The notes beneath the pieces are model-generated. The model saw nothing but the letters and a program-made list of their open reading frames with translations, ran no database searches and was not told the DNA's origin. This document shows, piece by piece, positions 9,831 through 17,585 of a DNA stretch of 64,000 nucleotides. Source of the stretch: Asticcacaulis excentricus. GTDB lineage: Bacteria > Pseudomonadota > Alphaproteobacteria > Caulobacterales > Caulobacteraceae. The translations under genes were made by a program, and so were the position numbers. Location of the stretch: assembly GCF_003966695.1 (NCBI RefSeq), contig NZ_AP018827.1, forward strand, positions 496,001 to 560,000, read 5' to 3'. Position 1 is the first letter of the stretch. Each line of letters starts with the position of its first letter.

Positions 9831-12368
9831 ATGACCACCCCCAATGTCGTTCCGGTCACAGTCTATGACCTTACGGGTACTGCCGTAGGGCCTTTTGCCA
9901 CGTCCGGCACAACGCCGAAATGGGGTTATGACGATCCGGCAGAAGTCAGGGTCATTATTGAAGCCGATGGCGTTCAGACCGTGTTGACGTCCGGTTCACA
10001 ATACACGCTTAGCGGTTCCGACACCCTGGTTAATGGCGGATCAGTCACGCTCAATTCCAGCGTGGTCCCGGTGGGCGGTTGGGGGGCCGGTGGCGTTGTC
10101 CGCAAACTGGCTATCGCCCGCGTCACGCCGATCAATCAGGAACAGCCGTTTGGTGCAACGGCGCGCTTTGTGCCGGGGGCCTCAGAAGAGGCCTATGACA
10201 AGCTGACACGTCAATCGCAGGAGCACCGCCGCGATATTGAGCGAGCGGTCAAAGCGCCATTTGGCGTCACGGGCGAGCAGTACAAGGCGCAGTTTGACGC
10301 CGATGTCGCTCAGGTGGCTACGGATCGTGGGGCGGTCGCCGCCGACCGGTCTGCCGTTCAGACCTTGCGCAACCAGACGCAGACGGACCGGGGGGCGGCG
10401 GAAACCGCGCGTGAGGCTGCCCAAGCCGCGCGCGACGTGACGATCCAGACGCGCGACGCGGCGGTTATCGATATTGAGGCGGAGCGCGAAAACAGCCTTG
10501 GGTCTATCAGAAACGAGCGAGAAAATACGCTTGGTTCGATCAACACGCGGCGCGAGGAGGTTTTGTATGATTTTGCCTCCGCGCGTTCAGCGACATTGGC
10601 GGATATTTCCGAGGACCGCGCAGCGGCGCTTGCCGCCATTGCCGCAGATGTGGCCCGCGCTGAGACCGCAGCGGATGAGGCCGATGAAATATTGGCGCAT
10701 TCCCTGCGTAGCGACGTGGATCAGGAGTTTTCGGCGGCGGCGCTGAAAAAATTCTGGATCAATATTGGCCTTGATCTGGACATTGAGAAGTTCGGCGGTC
10801 GTGCGGACGGCATCTTCGATAATACCGCAGCCTTCAATGCGATGAAGGCTTATGCCGCCGACATCGGTAAGGGGTTTTATTGGAAAATGCGCAGCGGCAA
10901 TTACCGCTGCAACAGCCCGTTGCAACTCTTCGATCAGCCTTTTGCAATCTATGGTGAAAGCGAAGAGATATCGCGATTGGTTGCGCCCAGCCTATACACC
11001 AAGATCACAGACAAAGAGCATACGGGCTATCTGGGTTATTTCACCCTGGCTTACGGCGGTGTGGGGGAGACGGCCCTTACCTCCGAATATACGCCTACCG
11101 GGTTTGATGAGCGTTCGGCCATTAGGTTTCGAACCGAGCATCTGCGTATCAAGGGGCTAAACGAACAGACGCAGGGTTTCGACACCCTGATGCAATTGAT
11201 CAATATTAACGGTTCGCTGCATTCCGGGCTTGGGCTTGAGGGCATTATGCCGAATGGCACCAGCAGCCTTGCCGAAGCGGACAACACCATCACCTCGACC
11301 GGCGTCAAAATAACCGGCGTGATGTATCCCACGGACCACCGGTTTATCGATCTCACGGCTGTGGGGATGGACGATGTCATTTATTCATTCGCGGCGAGCG
11401 AGGGCATCATCCTAAATCAGGCCACCGTGTTCAACATTGGTCGCGTGATGAATGTTGAATTTCCGGAAGGCTATGCCGGAAGGCCGCATTTCTCGATCAT
11501 CAACTGCCACGGCAATAGCTACAAAGGCGTGTTTCGAGCGGATAAAGCACAACAGATTTTTTTTCAGGGCAACAATGTCTATCACAACGCGGGGGCGACA
11601 TCCGCGTGGGTCGGCGTTGACCTGATCGATTGTTTTGACGTGACCATCACCGATAACAAGCTCAATCAATACCCCGACGATCCTGAACCGCCCGCGACAC
11701 GCCCGCCATCTACGGGCGTAAAGCTATCAGGCACAAATGCGGATTATCTGAGCCGCTCAAGCGTGATCATCGACCGTAATGATTTCGGTGGGTCATATAC
11801 CGAAATGGACTATGGCGTGCACGTCGTGTCGTCTCCGAAGTATCTGATTTGGGGCGGAGCCAACCATTTCAACGGTCGCTATCGTCAGGCGGATGTGTCT
11901 CTGCCTGCCGGGGCCGCGCCGATCTGGTACTCAAAAATCTCTAAATTCCGTCTGGCTACCAATTTGCTGATGACGTCCGGGACCGAATATCCGGTGCCGC
12001 TGGAGCCGGAATACGACACATTTGGCATGTGGTCCTCAGCGAACCCGTCACGCCTGACGATCCCGGCAGGCCGAAATATCAAGGCCATTTCGATCCAGTT
12101 TTACGGTGAGTTTGACGTTAACGCTTATGGCTATCGCCGGGTCGAGTTGCGACGCGATGGCGGCGCCTTCCTTGGGCGTTTCAATGTGGCGCTGCCCGGC
12201 AACGCAGATGCCGGGGGGCTGAACGCTTTCAGTGGCGCGCTCAGCGTCGCAGCGGGTCAGTATTACGAGCTGATCGTCAAGCACACGGCCACCGATGGCA
12301 CGAACCCGGTCAACCTGAACCTTCAGGGGTTTGGTCTGACGCACGTAACCGTAGAGGTGCTGACATGA
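9831..12368 (+). CDS. tail fibre/tail spike with probable polysaccharide-binding or -cleaving beta-helix
   Basis: 845 residues from ATG 9831; the frame could begin at TTG 9783, but that codon lies in the preceding hairpin. Residues 1 to 140 resemble the T7-type tail-fibre N-terminal virion-anchor domain (VPVTVYDLTGTAVGPF, GGVVRKLAIARVTPINQEQPF). Residues 140 to 290 are a trimeric coiled-coil shaft with many Arg/Ala/Asp repeats and tandem ENSLGSIRNERENTLGSI segments. From about 310 the protein has the pectate-lyase-like entry motif EKFGGRADGIFDNTAAF, then repetitive short beta segments typical of a right-handed beta-helix. It probably recognises, and may degrade, a surface polysaccharide. The last four bases (ATGA) overlap the endolysin start. 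Confidence 0.75.
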   Translation: MTTPNVVPVTVYDLTGTAVGPFATSGTTPKWGYDDPAEVRVIIEADGVQTVLTSGSQYTLSGSDTLVNGGSVTLNSSVVPVGGWGAGGVVRKLAIARVTPINQEQPFGATARFVPGASEEAYDKLTRQSQEHRRDIERAVKAPFGVTGEQYKAQFDADVAQVATDRGAVAADRSAVQTLRNQTQTDRGAAETAREAAQAARDVTIQTRDAAVIDIEAERENSLGSIRNERENTLGSINTRREEVLYDFASARSATLADISEDRAAALAAIAADVARAETAADEADEILAHSLRSDVDQEFSAAALKKFWINIGLDLDIEKFGGRADGIFDNTAAFNAMKAYAADIGKGFYWKMRSGNYRCNSPLQLFDQPFAIYGESEEISRLVAPSLYTKITDKEHTGYLGYFTLAYGGVGETALTSEYTPTGFDERSAIRFRTEHLRIKGLNEQTQGFDTLMQLININGSLHSGLGLEGIMPNGTSSLAEADNTITSTGVKITGVMYPTDHRFIDLTAVGMDDVIYSFAASEGIILNQATVFNIGRVMNVEFPEGYAGRPHFSIINCHGNSYKGVFRADKAQQIFFQGNNVYHNAGATSAWVGVDLIDCFDVTITDNKLNQYPDDPEPPATRPPSTGVKLSGTNADYLSRSSVIIDRNDFGGSYTEMDYGVHVVSSPKYLIWGGANHFNGRYRQADVSLPAGAAPIWYSKISKFRLATNLLMTSGTEYPVPLEPEYDTFGMWSSANPSRLTIPAGRNIKAISIQFYGEFDVNAYGYRRVELRRDGGAFLGRFNVALPGNADAGGLNAFSGALSVAAGQYYELIVKHTATDGTNPVNLNLQGFGLTHVTVEVLT

Positions 12369-13060
12369 TCGAATTTCAACAATACCTCAAGGCGCGCGGC
12401 TTCGATCCGGGGCCGATTGACGGTGTGTGGGGTCGGAAGACCGAAGCCGCGACTGAGGCGTGGTTTAGGGCCGGGCCGGACACAAAGTTGTCTGAGGCGG
12501 ATTTCCGGGCCTCTGCGCAGCGCCTTGGCGTCAGTGTCGAACACGTCAAGGCGGTGCGTCAAGTCGAGGCGTCGGGCGATGGCTTTTCAAACGGCATGGC
12601 CAAGAAGCTGTTCGAGCCGCACCGGTTCAGCAAATTGACCGGCGCGCGGTTTGATGAGCGGTGGCCTTCGATCAGCTACCCTAAATGGGACCGCACGAAG
12701 TACCCCAAGACGGAGGCCCTTCGTCATCAGCAACACCTCCGGGCCATCGCCCTTGACCCCGAAGCGGGGCTTAAGGCGGCGTCCTATGGCCTGTTTCAGA
12801 TCATGGGTGAAAACCACAAGGCGGCGGGATTTGAGGACGTGTTCGGATACGTGCAGGCCATGAACCGGGACGAGGCGGCGCAACTGATCGCCTTTGAAAA
12901 TTTCATCCGGAATTCCGGCCTGTTGCCCGCGCTCAAAAAGGGTGGGCGCATGGCCGATAGCTGGGTCGCGTTCGCGCGCGGCTATAACGGGTCTGCGTTC
13001 CGCGAAAACCGCTATCACGAAAAGCTGGCCGCCGCGTATTGCGGCTTTGGGGGGAGTTGA
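12365..13060 (+). CDS. endolysin: N-acetylmuramidase with peptidoglycan-binding domain
   Basis: 231 residues. The N-terminal 50 residues (FQQYLKARGFDPGPIDGVWG) form a peptidoglycan-binding helix bundle. The rest matches the DUF3380/N-acetylmuramidase family (PF11860): AVRQVEASGDGF with probable catalytic Glu68, KKLFEPHRFSKLTG, ASYGLFQIMGENH and VAFARGYNG. It would cut the glycan strands of peptidoglycan at the end of the lytic cycle. There is no signal peptide, so release should depend on the holin encoded next. Start overlaps the tail-spike stop by four bases and the stop overlaps the holin start by one. Confidence 0.85.
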   Translation: MIEFQQYLKARGFDPGPIDGVWGRKTEAATEAWFRAGPDTKLSEADFRASAQRLGVSVEHVKAVRQVEASGDGFSNGMAKKLFEPHRFSKLTGARFDERWPSISYPKWDRTKYPKTEALRHQQHLRAIALDPEAGLKAASYGLFQIMGENHKAAGFEDVFGYVQAMNRDEAAQLIAFENFIRNSGLLPALKKGGRMADSWVAFARGYNGSAFRENRYHEKLAAAYCGFGGS

Positions 13061-13365
13061 TGGACACGCTGGATCATGTGTTTGCGGGCCTTGCGGCCAT
13101 GGGCGGCGGGCTCGTCTCCGCGCTTTATGACTGGCATGACGTGAAAGGTGCGGCGCGCAAAACCGCCGTGGGTTTCATCACCGGCTTTGTGGGGCATCCG
13201 TGGCTTGCGCCCTTTCTGATCAATGACGGGATCACGCCGCAGCAAGCAAGCTGGGGCGCGGCCTTCCTGATCGGGCTCACGGCCATGATCATTGTGGAGG
13301 TCATCATAAAGATGGCCAGCACAAAGGCGCGTCAGGTTGAAGGGAACGGCGATGAAACGTCTTAA
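13060..13365 (+). CDS. holin-like membrane protein
   Basis: 101 residues from ATG 13060, preceded by GGGGAG and coupled to the endolysin by TGATG; the longer frame from 13039 would start inside the endolysin. Three hydrophobic segments are visible: VFAGLAAMGGGLVSALY, AVGFITGFVGHPWLAPFLI and WGAAFLIGLTAMIIVEVII. A charged C-terminus (KARQVEGNGDETS) follows. Size, segment number and position after the endolysin fit a class I holin that permeabilises the inner membrane. The family cannot be named from sequence alone. Confidence 0.7.
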   Translation: MDTLDHVFAGLAAMGGGLVSALYDWHDVKGAARKTAVGFITGFVGHPWLAPFLINDGITPQQASWGAAFLIGLTAMIIVEVIIKMASTKARQVEGNGDETS

Positions 13366-13447
13366 GCAAGCCGCACACACCGAATTGAGGTCCATTGTCG
13401 TTCTCGTGATTGTTACGGCTGTCGTAATAATTGGAAAAATGTCCTGA
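13352..13447 (+). CDS. 31-residue membrane peptide of the lysis cassette
   Basis: A tiny gene overlapping the holin end by 14 nt, with AGGGAA just upstream of ATG 13352. The product has a basic start (MKRLKQAAHTELRS) and one transmembrane helix (IVVLVIVTAVVIIGKM). Position and form suggest an accessory lysis protein such as an antiholin, pinholin or part of a spanin; there is no lipobox Cys, so an outer-membrane Rz1 type is unlikely. It is too short for most gene finders. Confidence 0.5.
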   Translation: MKRLKQAAHTELRSIVVLVIVTAVVIIGKMS

Positions 13448-13471
13448 TTTTTAAGTGGAGCCGAGAAAAAA

Positions 13472-14452
13472 ATGTTGTTTTTCAGGTCAACCCAAGACAA
13501 TCGTTTTGGAATAGCTACAAAATGGTTGTTCGCAAAGCCGACTGGTGATGAGGCTGATGGTTTAATTTCGGCAACCTGTCTGGTAGGGGCTGATGGCAAT
13601 GAACTGGCGTTGCCGAATGAGGCAGATGTCGGAAATAAGACCGATCCGGCCGCAGTGTCCGACACTGGCGATTTTTCGATAATTGCCTTTTTGAAGCGCA
13701 TATCGTTCAACATCTCAGGGGTCCTTTCACGGGTGCCGGCCTTGGGGGTTGGCACCTTGGGCGGGAGCGTGCCAGTCAATATGGCGTCGTCTGTGGCGGT
13801 TCAAACCGTCGAAGTTCAAGGCGGGGCAATTACGACGACAACGACCAGTTCGGCGATAACGCCTGTTTATGGCGGCGCTGGGAGTTATCAGTGTATGCTG
13901 GCGGTCACCTCTGTCAGTGGCACCAATCCGACGCTGGACGTTGTGATTGAAGAGAGTGAAGACGGGTCTAACTGGTATCACGTATATCAATTCGAGCGCG
14001 TCACCGGTGCGGGGATTTACAGGTCGCCCCGCCTGCCTATGCGCGGCCTGTTTCGTCGTTTTGTTCGGACGGTCGCAGGAACAACGCCGTCGTTCAATTG
14101 TTCGGTTCGCACCATCGAGCGGCCATTTGATCGTCCGCCGACGCGGTTTCAGGCGATTTCGCGCGTGGTTGATCCGACCGTGGTCAACTCAACGACGCCG
14201 ACGTACAACATTGAGGGCTGCTCACGTATCCAGATATCGGTACAGGCCACGCTTGGGGCTAATTTTACAATAGCCCTGGCAGGGTCTCAAAATGGTGCAA
14301 ATTTTGCGATCATCGGCTCTGTCAACGTGACTGGTTCGGGAGCAACGCCGCTCTATCACACGACCGGCCTGTGGAAGTTTGTTCGGGTTTTTGTCCAGTC
14401 GGCTGGCGCGGGCAGTACAATCGACAACATATCAATCGCGGCACAGGAGTAA
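13472..14452 (+). CDS. phage accessory structural protein, beta-rich
   Basis: 326 residues, preceded by an AT-richer spacer with GGAGCCGAG before the ATG. The N-terminus (QDNRFGIATKWLFAKPTGDEADG) is followed by beta-strand-rich, Thr/Ser/Val-rich sequence with two similar segments (LDVVIEESEDGSNWYHVYQF and FTIALAGSQNGANFAIIG), reminiscent of the repeated 'S.DG..W' beta-sandwich domains in phage decoration or appendage proteins. Its place after the lysis genes suggests a host-interaction or virion-surface accessory. No enzymatic motif is seen. Confidence 0.5.
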   Translation: MLFFRSTQDNRFGIATKWLFAKPTGDEADGLISATCLVGADGNELALPNEADVGNKTDPAAVSDTGDFSIIAFLKRISFNISGVLSRVPALGVGTLGGSVPVNMASSVAVQTVEVQGGAITTTTTSSAITPVYGGAGSYQCMLAVTSVSGTNPTLDVVIEESEDGSNWYHVYQFERVTGAGIYRSPRLPMRGLFRRFVRTVAGTTPSFNCSVRTIERPFDRPPTRFQAISRVVDPTVVNSTTPTYNIEGCSRIQISVQATLGANFTIALAGSQNGANFAIIGSVNVTGSGATPLYHTTGLWKFVRVFVQSAGAGSTIDNISIAAQE

Positions 14453-14458
14453 GCGGCA

Positions 14459-14644
14459 ATGGTGACTGATTACAGGTCGCACCCAGAATGGCAACTCGTC
14501 GGAGAGTGCTGGGCGGATGCCAACACGAAAGTGCAGACATATCGCCACGATGGCGTTGAGACGGGCGAATATGACCCGGACACCTTTCAGGTAATCCGTG
14601 AGGGTGGCACCGGTGAAACGGTTACCGTATCGGAAGTTTTCTGA
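14459..14644 (+). CDS. small unrecognised phage protein
   Basis: 61 acidic residues (VTDYRSHPEWQLVGECWADA, ending TVSEVF) starting 6 nt after the preceding stop with CAGGAGTAAG upstream. It is soluble and has no recognisable motif. The tight spacing to both neighbours supports that it is a real gene. Confidence 0.5.
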   Translation: MVTDYRSHPEWQLVGECWADANTKVQTYRHDGVETGEYDPDTFQVIREGGTGETVTVSEVF

Positions 14645-14666
14645 CCTCAGGCAAAGGAGCATGGTC

Positions 14667-15095
14667 ATGGTTAAGAGTAAAGCGGGTAGCGCCGTCGCGG
14701 GCGCGGTAGTGGCGGCAGCGGTCGCCACGGTAGCCAATCAGGCCGCCGAAGCCGTCACCGACGCGGTGAGCGGCGACGATGCGCCGGAGACGGGTGACGA
14801 TACCCAGCCGGAGGGCGATAAGCCGGGTCTGATCGAAAGCGTCATTGACGCGATCATTCCGGATCAGGTGCAGGAAGCGGCGGCGGATACGCTGGCGCTG
14901 GCGGGTCTTGCCGTCGAAACCTTCACCGGCATTCCGGACGGGACGCCCGCCAACAAGGTGCGCTTCCTTCTGGAGAAGCTGGGCGAGGCGCTGGAAATCG
15001 TCCTGACCGACAGTGACGCCGACACCCACGCCGTCATGAAGCGCTTCGGCCAATTGCAGGCCGCGTTCGAGCAGCACCCTAAAGCGGTGGCCTGA
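14667..15095 (+). CDS. small Ala-rich protein at prophage end
   Basis: 142 residues. ATG 14667 is preferred because AAAGGAG (14653 to 14659) lies 7 nt upstream; ATG 14661 is too close and the frame from 14598 overlaps the previous gene. An N-terminal hydrophobic Ala/Val helix (AGAVVAAAVATVANQAAEAV) is followed by an acidic linker and two amphipathic helices. It could be membrane-associated. Function unknown. It is the last phage gene before the tRNA fragment. Confidence 0.55.
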   Translation: MVKSKAGSAVAGAVVAAAVATVANQAAEAVTDAVSGDDAPETGDDTQPEGDKPGLIESVIDAIIPDQVQEAAADTLALAGLAVETFTGIPDGTPANKVRFLLEKLGEALEIVLTDSDADTHAVMKRFGQLQAAFEQHPKAVA

Positions 15096-15212
15096 TCACA
15101 TCTGTGACCAAAAGGCTAAAAAAAGCTAAAAAAGACTAAAAAAAGCTAAGGTTTCGCCGGGTGGCAATCCCGCAAACCGTTGTAAAATAAGGGTTTCATA
15201 ATAGAGTAAATG

Positions 15213-15260
15213 GGATTGAAAATCCGCGTGTCGCTGGTTCGATTCCGGCTCCAGGCACCA
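15213..15260 (+). pseudogene. 3' fragment of tRNA-Phe(GAA)
   Basis: From GGATT (15213) the sequence follows a bacterial tRNA-Phe: anticodon loop TTGAAAA with GAA at 15218 to 15220, variable part CGTGTC, T-arm GCTGG-TTCGATT-CCGGC, 3' acceptor strand TCCAGGC, discriminator A and encoded CCA. The 5' half is absent; the sequence to the left is phage. It is therefore an attachment-site remnant, and the intact tRNA gene should lie to the left of the window. Confidence 0.8.
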
Positions 15261-15262
15261 TT
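15240..15262 (+). repeat. att site copy 1 (23-bp direct repeat)
   Basis: The 23 bp covering the end of the T-arm, the acceptor strand, CCA and two following T residues are identical to 35955 to 35977. The core reads ggctccaggcacca. This is the left boundary of the mobilizable element and the right boundary of the prophage; an integrase gene begins 160 bp to the right. Confidence 0.85.
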
Positions 15263-15348
15263 TCCCTATTTCCTGACATACGCCGAAGACTAGAAAATCC
15301 TGTAGATTCATGCTATTGTGCGGCTCTCACCTCCGCAGGTGACCGCTC

Positions 15349-15421
15349 GTATTCGCCGGTATTCGCGATAAAATGGGTTATCCTGCGGGTTATCTTCGCT
15401 TGCCCAAAATCACGATAACCC
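15349..15421. promoter_or_regulatory. repeated sites between att and integrase (probable arm-type sites)
   Basis: GTATTCGC occurs at 15349 and 15359 (10-bp period); GGGTTATC occurs at 15375 and 15387 (12-bp period), with its inverse GATAACCC at 15414 to 15421 directly before the integrase ATG. Repeats of helical-turn spacing beside an attachment site are typical of integrase arm-binding or excisionase sites, and the last one could allow autoregulation of the integrase promoter. Confidence 0.45.
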
Positions 15422-15424
15422 ACG

Positions 15425-16648
15425 ATGCCTCTTTCCGACGCTACCGTCCGTTCTGCAAAGCCAACAGGCAAGGCTTTTACGATCTACGATGAGCGGGGAC
15501 TTTTCCTTCAGGTCTCTCCATCCGGCGCCAAGCTGTGGCGTCTAAAATACTCGTTCGGCGGCCTCAGGAAGCTTTTGGCTCTGGGACGTTACCCTGAAAC
15601 GGGCCTGAAAGACGCCCGCACCAAGCGTGACGAAGCTCGTGAGCTTTTGGCAAAGGGGATTGACCCAAGCGTAGACAAGAAGCGCAAAAAGGTAGCCGCC
15701 GACATTGCCAATGCCACGACATTCAAGGCGGTGGCCGACGAGTATATGGACAAGATCGAGCGCGAAGGGATTGCCGAGGCGACACGAAAGAAGACTCGCT
15801 GGCTGGCATCCCAATTGGAAAAAGACATCGGAAGCCTGCCGATTGCCGACATCGAGCCCTACGAGGTCCTGGCGGCGTTGAAAAAGATCGAGCTTCGGGG
15901 CAACCATGAAACCGCCAAGCGCGTCCGCTCTTTTGCCAGCCGCGTCTTTACCTATGCTATCATCACGTCTCGCGCACGGATTGATCCAGCGGCCTCCCTA
16001 GGCGGCGCACTGATTACGCCTAAGGTCAAGAACCATGCGGCCATCGTTGATGCAAGAGGGGTCGGGGGGCTGCTCAAAGCGATCGAAGGATATGAAGGGT
16101 ATTTGACGACCAAACTGGCTCTCAAGGTCATGGCGCATCTGTTTGTACGCCCTGGAGAACTTCGTCACGCCGAATGGCCAGAGTTCGATTTTGAATCCAA
16201 GGTCTGGCGCATACCCGCTGCGAAGACGAAAATGCGCAGCGAACACGTTGTCCCTTTAAGCGTCCAGGTGTTGGACATACTCAAAGAGGTCCAAGGTCTA
16301 ACGGGCGACGGGCGCTATGTGTTCCCATCGGTGAGGTCCGGCAACACACCAATGTCAGAGAATACACTAAACGCAGCTTTGCGAGGCATGGGCTACGGGC
16401 AAGATCAAATGACCTCCCACGGCTTTCGCAGCACGGCCAGCACCCTGTTGAATGAAAGCGGTAAATGGTCGTCTGACGCTATTGAACGCGCGCTCGCCCA
16501 TAAGGATAGTAACAAGATACGGGGCACCTATCATCGCGGCACTCATTGGGATGAGCGTGTCAAGATGGCGCAATGGTGGTCCGATTATCTGGACATTTTA
16601 CGCGACGGTGGCAAAGTCATCGCCTTGCGACGCGGGGCTCAAGGATAA
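15425..16648 (+). CDS. tyrosine integrase (DUF4102/P4-type)
   Basis: 407 residues. The N-terminal arm-binding domain (residues 1 to 95: LSDATVRSAKPTGKAFTIYD, LWRLKYSFGG, LALGRYP) is of the DUF4102 type, followed by a core-binding SAM-like domain and the catalytic domain from about 200. The catalytic residues are visible: Arg in FVRPGELRHAEW, HGFRSTAS supplying His and Arg, and Tyr369 in RGTYHRG. It is complete and should recombine the tRNA-Phe 3' end next to it. It closely resembles the integrase half of the fused gene at 36139; both have Tyr369 and both sit just right of the same att sequence. Confidence 0.92.
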   Translation: MPLSDATVRSAKPTGKAFTIYDERGLFLQVSPSGAKLWRLKYSFGGLRKLLALGRYPETGLKDARTKRDEARELLAKGIDPSVDKKRKKVAADIANATTFKAVADEYMDKIEREGIAEATRKKTRWLASQLEKDIGSLPIADIEPYEVLAALKKIELRGNHETAKRVRSFASRVFTYAIITSRARIDPAASLGGALITPKVKNHAAIVDARGVGGLLKAIEGYEGYLTTKLALKVMAHLFVRPGELRHAEWPEFDFESKVWRIPAAKTKMRSEHVVPLSVQVLDILKEVQGLTGDGRYVFPSVRSGNTPMSENTLNAALRGMGYGQDQMTSHGFRSTASTLLNESGKWSSDAIERALAHKDSNKIRGTYHRGTHWDERVKMAQWWSDYLDILRDGGKVIALRRGAQG

Positions 16649-16709
16649 AAGCCAATTGTCTCGCCACTAGTGCGACAATTGACCGATCGCCCCCTAACTT
16701 CGGCGAGGC

Positions 16710-17216
16710 TCACCCGCATCTGTAAATGTATCGGGTGCCGCCAAGTAGAATTTCTTCATATTCAACGCTGAGGTCGCGGGCGATGGCCTCATAATCGATG
16801 TAGTTTCGCAATGGCTCAGGTATCTCGCCATAAAGCCCCTCTTCGATAAACTGCGCGGCCAAGTCGGCTATGCTATCAGCTGGGTATAGGTTAACCTCGT
16901 ACTGATGGGGCGCGTCGTCGCCGAGTGTGAATTTATAACCGGCCTCGCCCACGGCGATGATTACCTTGATTTTGTCGTCGTCGCTCCAGTCGGTCACGGC
17001 TTCAAGGAAGGCCGCATGGTTCGCTTGATTGACGCCCAGGGCCTCGAACATCTTGGCGTCTAGGTATTCGCCTTCGATGAACTGGATTTCAAACTCTTCG
17101 ACGGGCTGGCTATAATCGTTTTTCAGCTTCGCGGCCTTTGCGGAAAATTCCGACGCAGTGTTGAAATAGAACCCTGACGCGGTGATGTCGTAGGGCTGGG
17201 CAAACAGTGTGGTCAT
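16710..17216 (-). CDS. ardA: antirestriction protein ArdA
   Basis: 168 residues from the ATG at 17216, preceded by AGAGGGA; a longer frame would add an unrelated N-terminus. The sequence is strongly acidic and matches alphaproteobacterial ArdA proteins: TTLFAQPYDITASGFYF at the start, VEEFEIQFIEGE, NQANHAAFLEAV and a C-terminal end in RYIYRCG. ArdA is a DNA-mimic dimer that blocks type I restriction-modification enzymes as an element enters a new host. It is transcribed divergently from the restriction-like operon at 17586, so the element carries both an offensive and a defensive function. Confidence 0.85.
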   Translation of the reverse strand: MTTLFAQPYDITASGFYFNTASEFSAKAAKLKNDYSQPVEEFEIQFIEGEYLDAKMFEALGVNQANHAAFLEAVTDWSDDDKIKVIIAVGEAGYKFTLGDDAPHQYEVNLYPADSIADLAAQFIEEGLYGEIPEPLRNYIDYEAIARDLSVEYEEILLGGTRYIYRCG

Positions 17217-17585
17217 TGAAAATCCCTCTTTGGCTTTGGGTTGCGCATAGCAACCCTTGGCTCCCGCCGAGGGTGGGGGTAGCAAACGCAAGGGCGATCA
17301 AAGCCGAGGGGTATCACCCGCCTGCACAGAGCGCAGCGAAGGAAGGCAGGGGATACGGCCTTGGTCGTTCATCGAAGACCCTTGCTTGCGCGAGGGGCAA
17401 CGCCCCTTAGGTCTATCCGCGAGACGCTCTATGCGTGTAGACTCGATCATCGACACCCTATAGGCTTTGGCTCCTATGAGGGTTCGCGTGGATTCGCATT
17501 GGGGGTAGATTTCGAGACAACATTGTTCGCTCTGAGTATAATAATTCAAATGAACATCATCAATCGTTCTTTATAGAGATCAACT
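17217..17585. promoter_or_regulatory. divergent control region between ardA and the defence operon
   Basis: 369 bp without a credible gene. GGGTTGC (17238 to 17244) pairs with GCAACCC (17250 to 17256) to give a perfect 7-bp hairpin in the ardA leader. The right half is AT-rich, with GAGTATAATAATT at about 17539 giving a plausible -10 for the operon, about 45 bp before its start. No tRNA or repeat array is seen. Confidence 0.35.

Larger units (their letters stand above)
1..15262. mobile_element. right end of a short-tailed prophage (late structural and lysis genes)
   Basis: About 15 kb of almost gap-free + strand genes with start-stop overlaps encode tail, internal virion, tail-spike and lysis functions in the order usual for podoviruses. 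The left end, including any integrase, terminase, portal and capsid genes, lies outside the window. The right end coincides with a 3' fragment of tRNA-Phe, so the phage probably used that tRNA as attachment site. I cannot tell whether it is inducible; the visible genes show no obvious frameshift. Confidence 0.8.

Noticed and set aside
15126-15311. Minus-strand frame coding for a protein with ESNQRHADFQS
   Set aside because: This is the well-known false translation of a tRNA gene read on the opposite strand; here it overlies the tRNA-Phe fragment.
17217-17585. Several 60 to 85-codon frames on both strands before the defence operon
   Set aside because: They overlap one another, lack ribosome sites and give low-complexity Arg-rich translations; the region looks regulatory.
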